Of a stretch of 64,000 bases of DNA, positions 62,029-64,000 are shown one piece after another. The notes under the pieces were generated by a model. That model was not told where the DNA came from, made no database searches, and saw only the letters and a list, made by a program, of their open reading frames with translations. Numbering within the stretch: position 1 is the stretch's first letter; each line of letters opens with the position of its first letter. Position numbers and translations under genes: made by a program. This DNA is from Paenibacillus sp. FSL R7-0337 (GTDB lineage Bacteria > Bacillota > Bacilli > Paenibacillales > Paenibacillaceae), in NCBI RefSeq assembly GCF_037969875.1, contig NZ_CP150218.1, forward strand, positions 7,626,001-7,690,000, in the 5' to 3' direction.

Positions 62029-63177
62029 GTGCGGATCAACGTAAGCAAGGATATTCTTCTCAAAGCTCTTCAGCAAGTGCTTAAGGCTGTACCGGCAAAC
62101 CAACGGATTCCCATACTGGCAGGGGTTCATATACAAGCTCTAACCAATGAACTAATAGTTACGGCAAGCAATAGCAGTATGACTATCCAGTATCGGATTC
62201 CCGGGGAAGATACCTCTTTGACGGTTCAGAGAATTGGAGAAGTGGTTGTACCGGCAAGGTATTTCTGCGAAATATTACGGAAGTCTGATTCTGGGATGAT
62301 TACTTTGGAAGTCGACAGATCCTTACGGCTCACTATCTCCTCAGAACATACACAAATTCGGTTATGCGGAATGGATGCTATAGATTATCCGGCTATACAT
62401 CCTGCTGAGAATCATGCTGCACTTAAATTAGCAGTTAATAATCAACTACTGAAGGCTTCCATCCTACAGGTAGCAGGGGCGGCTTCTTCATCAGAACATC
62501 GGCCTGTGTTGACCGGGGTATCTTTTCAGTATCGAAATCATCGGCTACAGTTAACGGCTACTAACGGTATCCGTCTGGCTTCCCGGACTATTGATGTTGA
62601 ACATAAAGCTGAGATGGATAAGCATATTATTATTCCTGGCAGAAATTTAGTTGAAGCGGTAAAAATCATGGACGGCGAGGACAGAACAACAGAAGTTGAA
62701 GTAACCAACCGGCATGTTAGATTCACTGCTAACCATATTATGGTTCAATCTGCTTTAATTGAGGGGGAGTACCCGTCCTTGCACCATGTGATTCCGCATA
62801 CTTTTATATCAGAGATTACAATTGGAACAGCTCCTCTGTTAAAAGCGGTAGAACGGACGACGGTATTGGCGAGTGAAAGTATTATAAGGTTAGAAACCGC
62901 TGCCGACAGACTACGTTTGTTATCCCAAACCGCAGAAATCGGAGATATTGAGGACGAGGTAGCTATATTCGAGAAGAAGGGGGAGGATTTCACGATCTCG
63001 CTAAATGGAAAGTATGTTGCAGACATCCTTCATGGTACGAGTAGTGAGTTCATACGCTTGAGATTCACCGGTAAAATGAGCCCGATAGTCATACACCCGT
63101 TGAATGATCTTTCTTCAACTTTTTTTCTAATTACTCCAGTGCGAACCGCAAACTTAGCAAGACCTAATTCAACATAA
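62029..63177 (+). CDS. DNA polymerase III beta subunit (sliding clamp) paralogue
   Basis: 382 residues spanning all three clamp domains: VSKDILLKALQQVLKAVPANQRIPILAGV, then EHRPVLTGVSFQYRNHRLQLTATNGIRLA in domain 2, then SLNGKYVADILHGTSSEFIRLRFTGKMSPIVI in domain 3. It ends VRTANLAR where a standard clamp has a ...PVRT(Y) terminus, so the ligand-pocket end is largely kept. No dnaA, recF or gyrB lies nearby, so this is an extra copy rather than the oriC dnaN. Base use is AT-richer than in neighbours, hinting at transfer. GTG 62029 is preferred; GTG 62020 is possible. Confidence 0.88.
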   Translation: MRINVSKDILLKALQQVLKAVPANQRIPILAGVHIQALTNELIVTASNSSMTIQYRIPGEDTSLTVQRIGEVVVPARYFCEILRKSDSGMITLEVDRSLRLTISSEHTQIRLCGMDAIDYPAIHPAENHAALKLAVNNQLLKASILQVAGAASSSEHRPVLTGVSFQYRNHRLQLTATNGIRLASRTIDVEHKAEMDKHIIIPGRNLVEAVKIMDGEDRTTEVEVTNRHVRFTANHIMVQSALIEGEYPSLHHVIPHTFISEITIGTAPLLKAVERTTVLASESIIRLETAADRLRLLSQTAEIGDIEDEVAIFEKKGEDFTISLNGKYVADILHGTSSEFIRLRFTGKMSPIVIHPLNDLSSTFFLITPVRTANLARPNST

Positions 63178-63269
63178 TAACAGAACGCAAAGAAACAGTC
63201 TATATTTTTTTCCGGGAATGGAATAGAGTGAAGTAGCCGGCAATACAAGAAGAAGTGGAGTGTGGTTCC

Positions 63270-64000
63270 TTGAAATTTCATTGTCATCTGGAGGCTGCTG
63301 CGTTGCAGGAGTATGTGGAGAAGGTCTTAGGCACGGGTTATACCGTCGTTAAGGTCAGCAAGATGGAGGGCGGTGCCCAGAAGGTGGTCTATAAGCTCGA
63401 CTGCAGCAATGGGTTCTCCTGTATTCTGTACGTGTGGGACCTTACCATGAATTATTTTCAGGAAGAAATTGTTAATCATAACCTGCATGCTGAGTCCTAC
63501 GGGAGTGAATTATTTGCGAGCAATAACAAGTTCCTGATGGAGCATGCGATCCGCACACCAATACTCTATGATCTGAACAGAGACAGAGACCGGTACGATT
63601 TCGATTATGCGCTGGTTGAATATGTAGCCGGACAAGATGCCGGGGGGTATTACAAGCATCCCGACCGCAAGGTTCAGGATAAGGTCTTCCAGCAGGTGGG
63701 AGAGATGATTGGCACCATGCATAGGATTCAGAGCAGAACCTACGGTAAACCGGATCAAACTGCGCCTAACAACAAACAATGTCATCTGTATCAATTATAC
63801 AATGGGATAGAACAGCTAACTTACGCCGCAGCGCATGTGGAAGCAATCCGCAAGAACCAAGGGAAGCTTCTCGACAGGCTATACAACCTGGAGTCTAAGA
63901 TAGTACCCCGAAACAGCTACGGATTCATTCACGGGGAGCTTGGCCCCAACCATGTGATCGTAACGGATCAGCTGGAGCCTTGCCTGATTGATATTGAAGG
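63270..64000 (+). CDS. Aminoglycoside-phosphotransferase-like kinase (truncated by window edge)
   Basis: The frame starts at TTG 63270 (GTGGAG upstream) and is open for 243 codons to the window end. It has the protein-kinase-like APH fold: an N-lobe with VSKMEGGAQKVVYKLDC (phosphate loop) and the catalytic loop FIHGELGPNHVIV, where the usual HGD is HGE, then IDIEG for the metal site. Such enzymes phosphorylate small molecules (aminoglycosides, choline, sugars). The HGE variant may reduce or change activity. The substrate is unknown. Confidence 0.8.
   Translation, partial: MKFHCHLEAAALQEYVEKVLGTGYTVVKVSKMEGGAQKVVYKLDCSNGFSCILYVWDLTMNYFQEEIVNHNLHAESYGSELFASNNKFLMEHAIRTPILYDLNRDRDRYDFDYALVEYVAGQDAGGYYKHPDRKVQDKVFQQVGEMIGTMHRIQSRTYGKPDQTAPNNKQCHLYQLYNGIEQLTYAAAHVEAIRKNQGKLLDRLYNLESKIVPRNSYGFIHGELGPNHVIVTDQLEPCLIDIE

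Noticed and set aside
1..64000. tRNA, rRNA, CRISPR array, prophage, transposase or integrase
   Set aside because: Nothing with the needed structure, spacing or coding motifs was seen; the AT-rich stretch at 61.6-63.2 kb has no recombinase or flanking repeats that I can see.

Overview
This is about 64 kb of chromosome from an endospore-forming, high-GC Firmicute, most likely Paenibacillus or a close relative. The evidence is a gerK-type germination operon, spoVM, a spoVIF-like gene, remA, the order yicC-remA-gmk-rpoZ-coaBC-priA-def-fmt-rsmB-rlmN-prpC-prkC-rsgA-rpe, strong AGGAGG-type ribosome binding sites, frequent GTG/TTG starts and an overall GC content that looks above 50%. I see no rRNA, tRNA, CRISPR array, prophage or insertion sequence.

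Layout. 1-4.9 kb: truncated rqcH (minus), a Ca2+-type P-type ATPase and dapF. 5.1-9.3 kb: a germinant-receptor operon in A-C-B order, with a small two-helix membrane protein encoded tail-to-tail on the other strand. 9.5-32.4 kb: a mostly co-directional housekeeping block: homocysteine methyltransferase/MTHFR fusion, yicC, remA, gmk, rpoZ, coaBC, priA, def, fmt, rsmB, rlmN, prpC, prkC, rsgA, rpe. It continues with the 26-codon gene spoVM, rpmB on the minus strand, fakA, a DegV protein, recG and spoVIF. 32.5-35.5 kb: small membrane and envelope genes (YitT, an orphan membrane protein, a DUF2500-like protein, an NlpC/P60 hydrolase). 35.6-38.7 kb: a three-gene ABC importer (TrpXYZ-like) with its own promoter and a foldable leader. 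38.9-43.9 kb: SDR oxidoreductase, MgtC, aldose-1-epimerase-like protein and an LTA-synthase-like enzyme.

43.9-47.1 kb is a minus-strand accessory cluster: a WYL regulator followed by two overlapping paralogous proteins of unknown function, with a separate zinc-ribbon gene upstream. 47.3-55.7 kb is a sugar-sensing and uptake module: membrane-anchored sugar-binding protein, YesM-type histidine kinase, AraC-type response regulator, then a ChvE/MmsA/MmsB-type monosaccharide ABC transporter. The likely logic is that the anchored binding protein and kinase sense a sugar and the regulator induces the transporter. 55.9-61.6 kb: TraX-like protein, a stalk-domain lipoprotein, a BlaI/BlaR1-like pair with tandem operators, and a ChrA transporter behind a Pho-box-like triple repeat. 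61.7-63.2 kb is a visibly more AT-rich stretch holding a ribbon-helix-helix protein and a second DNA sliding clamp (dnaN paralogue). A phosphotransferase-like gene runs off the right edge.

The points most worth following are the second sliding clamp with its ribbon-helix-helix partner, the paired paralogues under a WYL regulator, the Pho-box-like repeats before chrA, the inverted repeat that can mask the dapF ribosome binding site, the structured leader of the TrpX-like importer, and a family of dispersed intergenic hairpins. All family calls come from reading the sequence; no database search was run.
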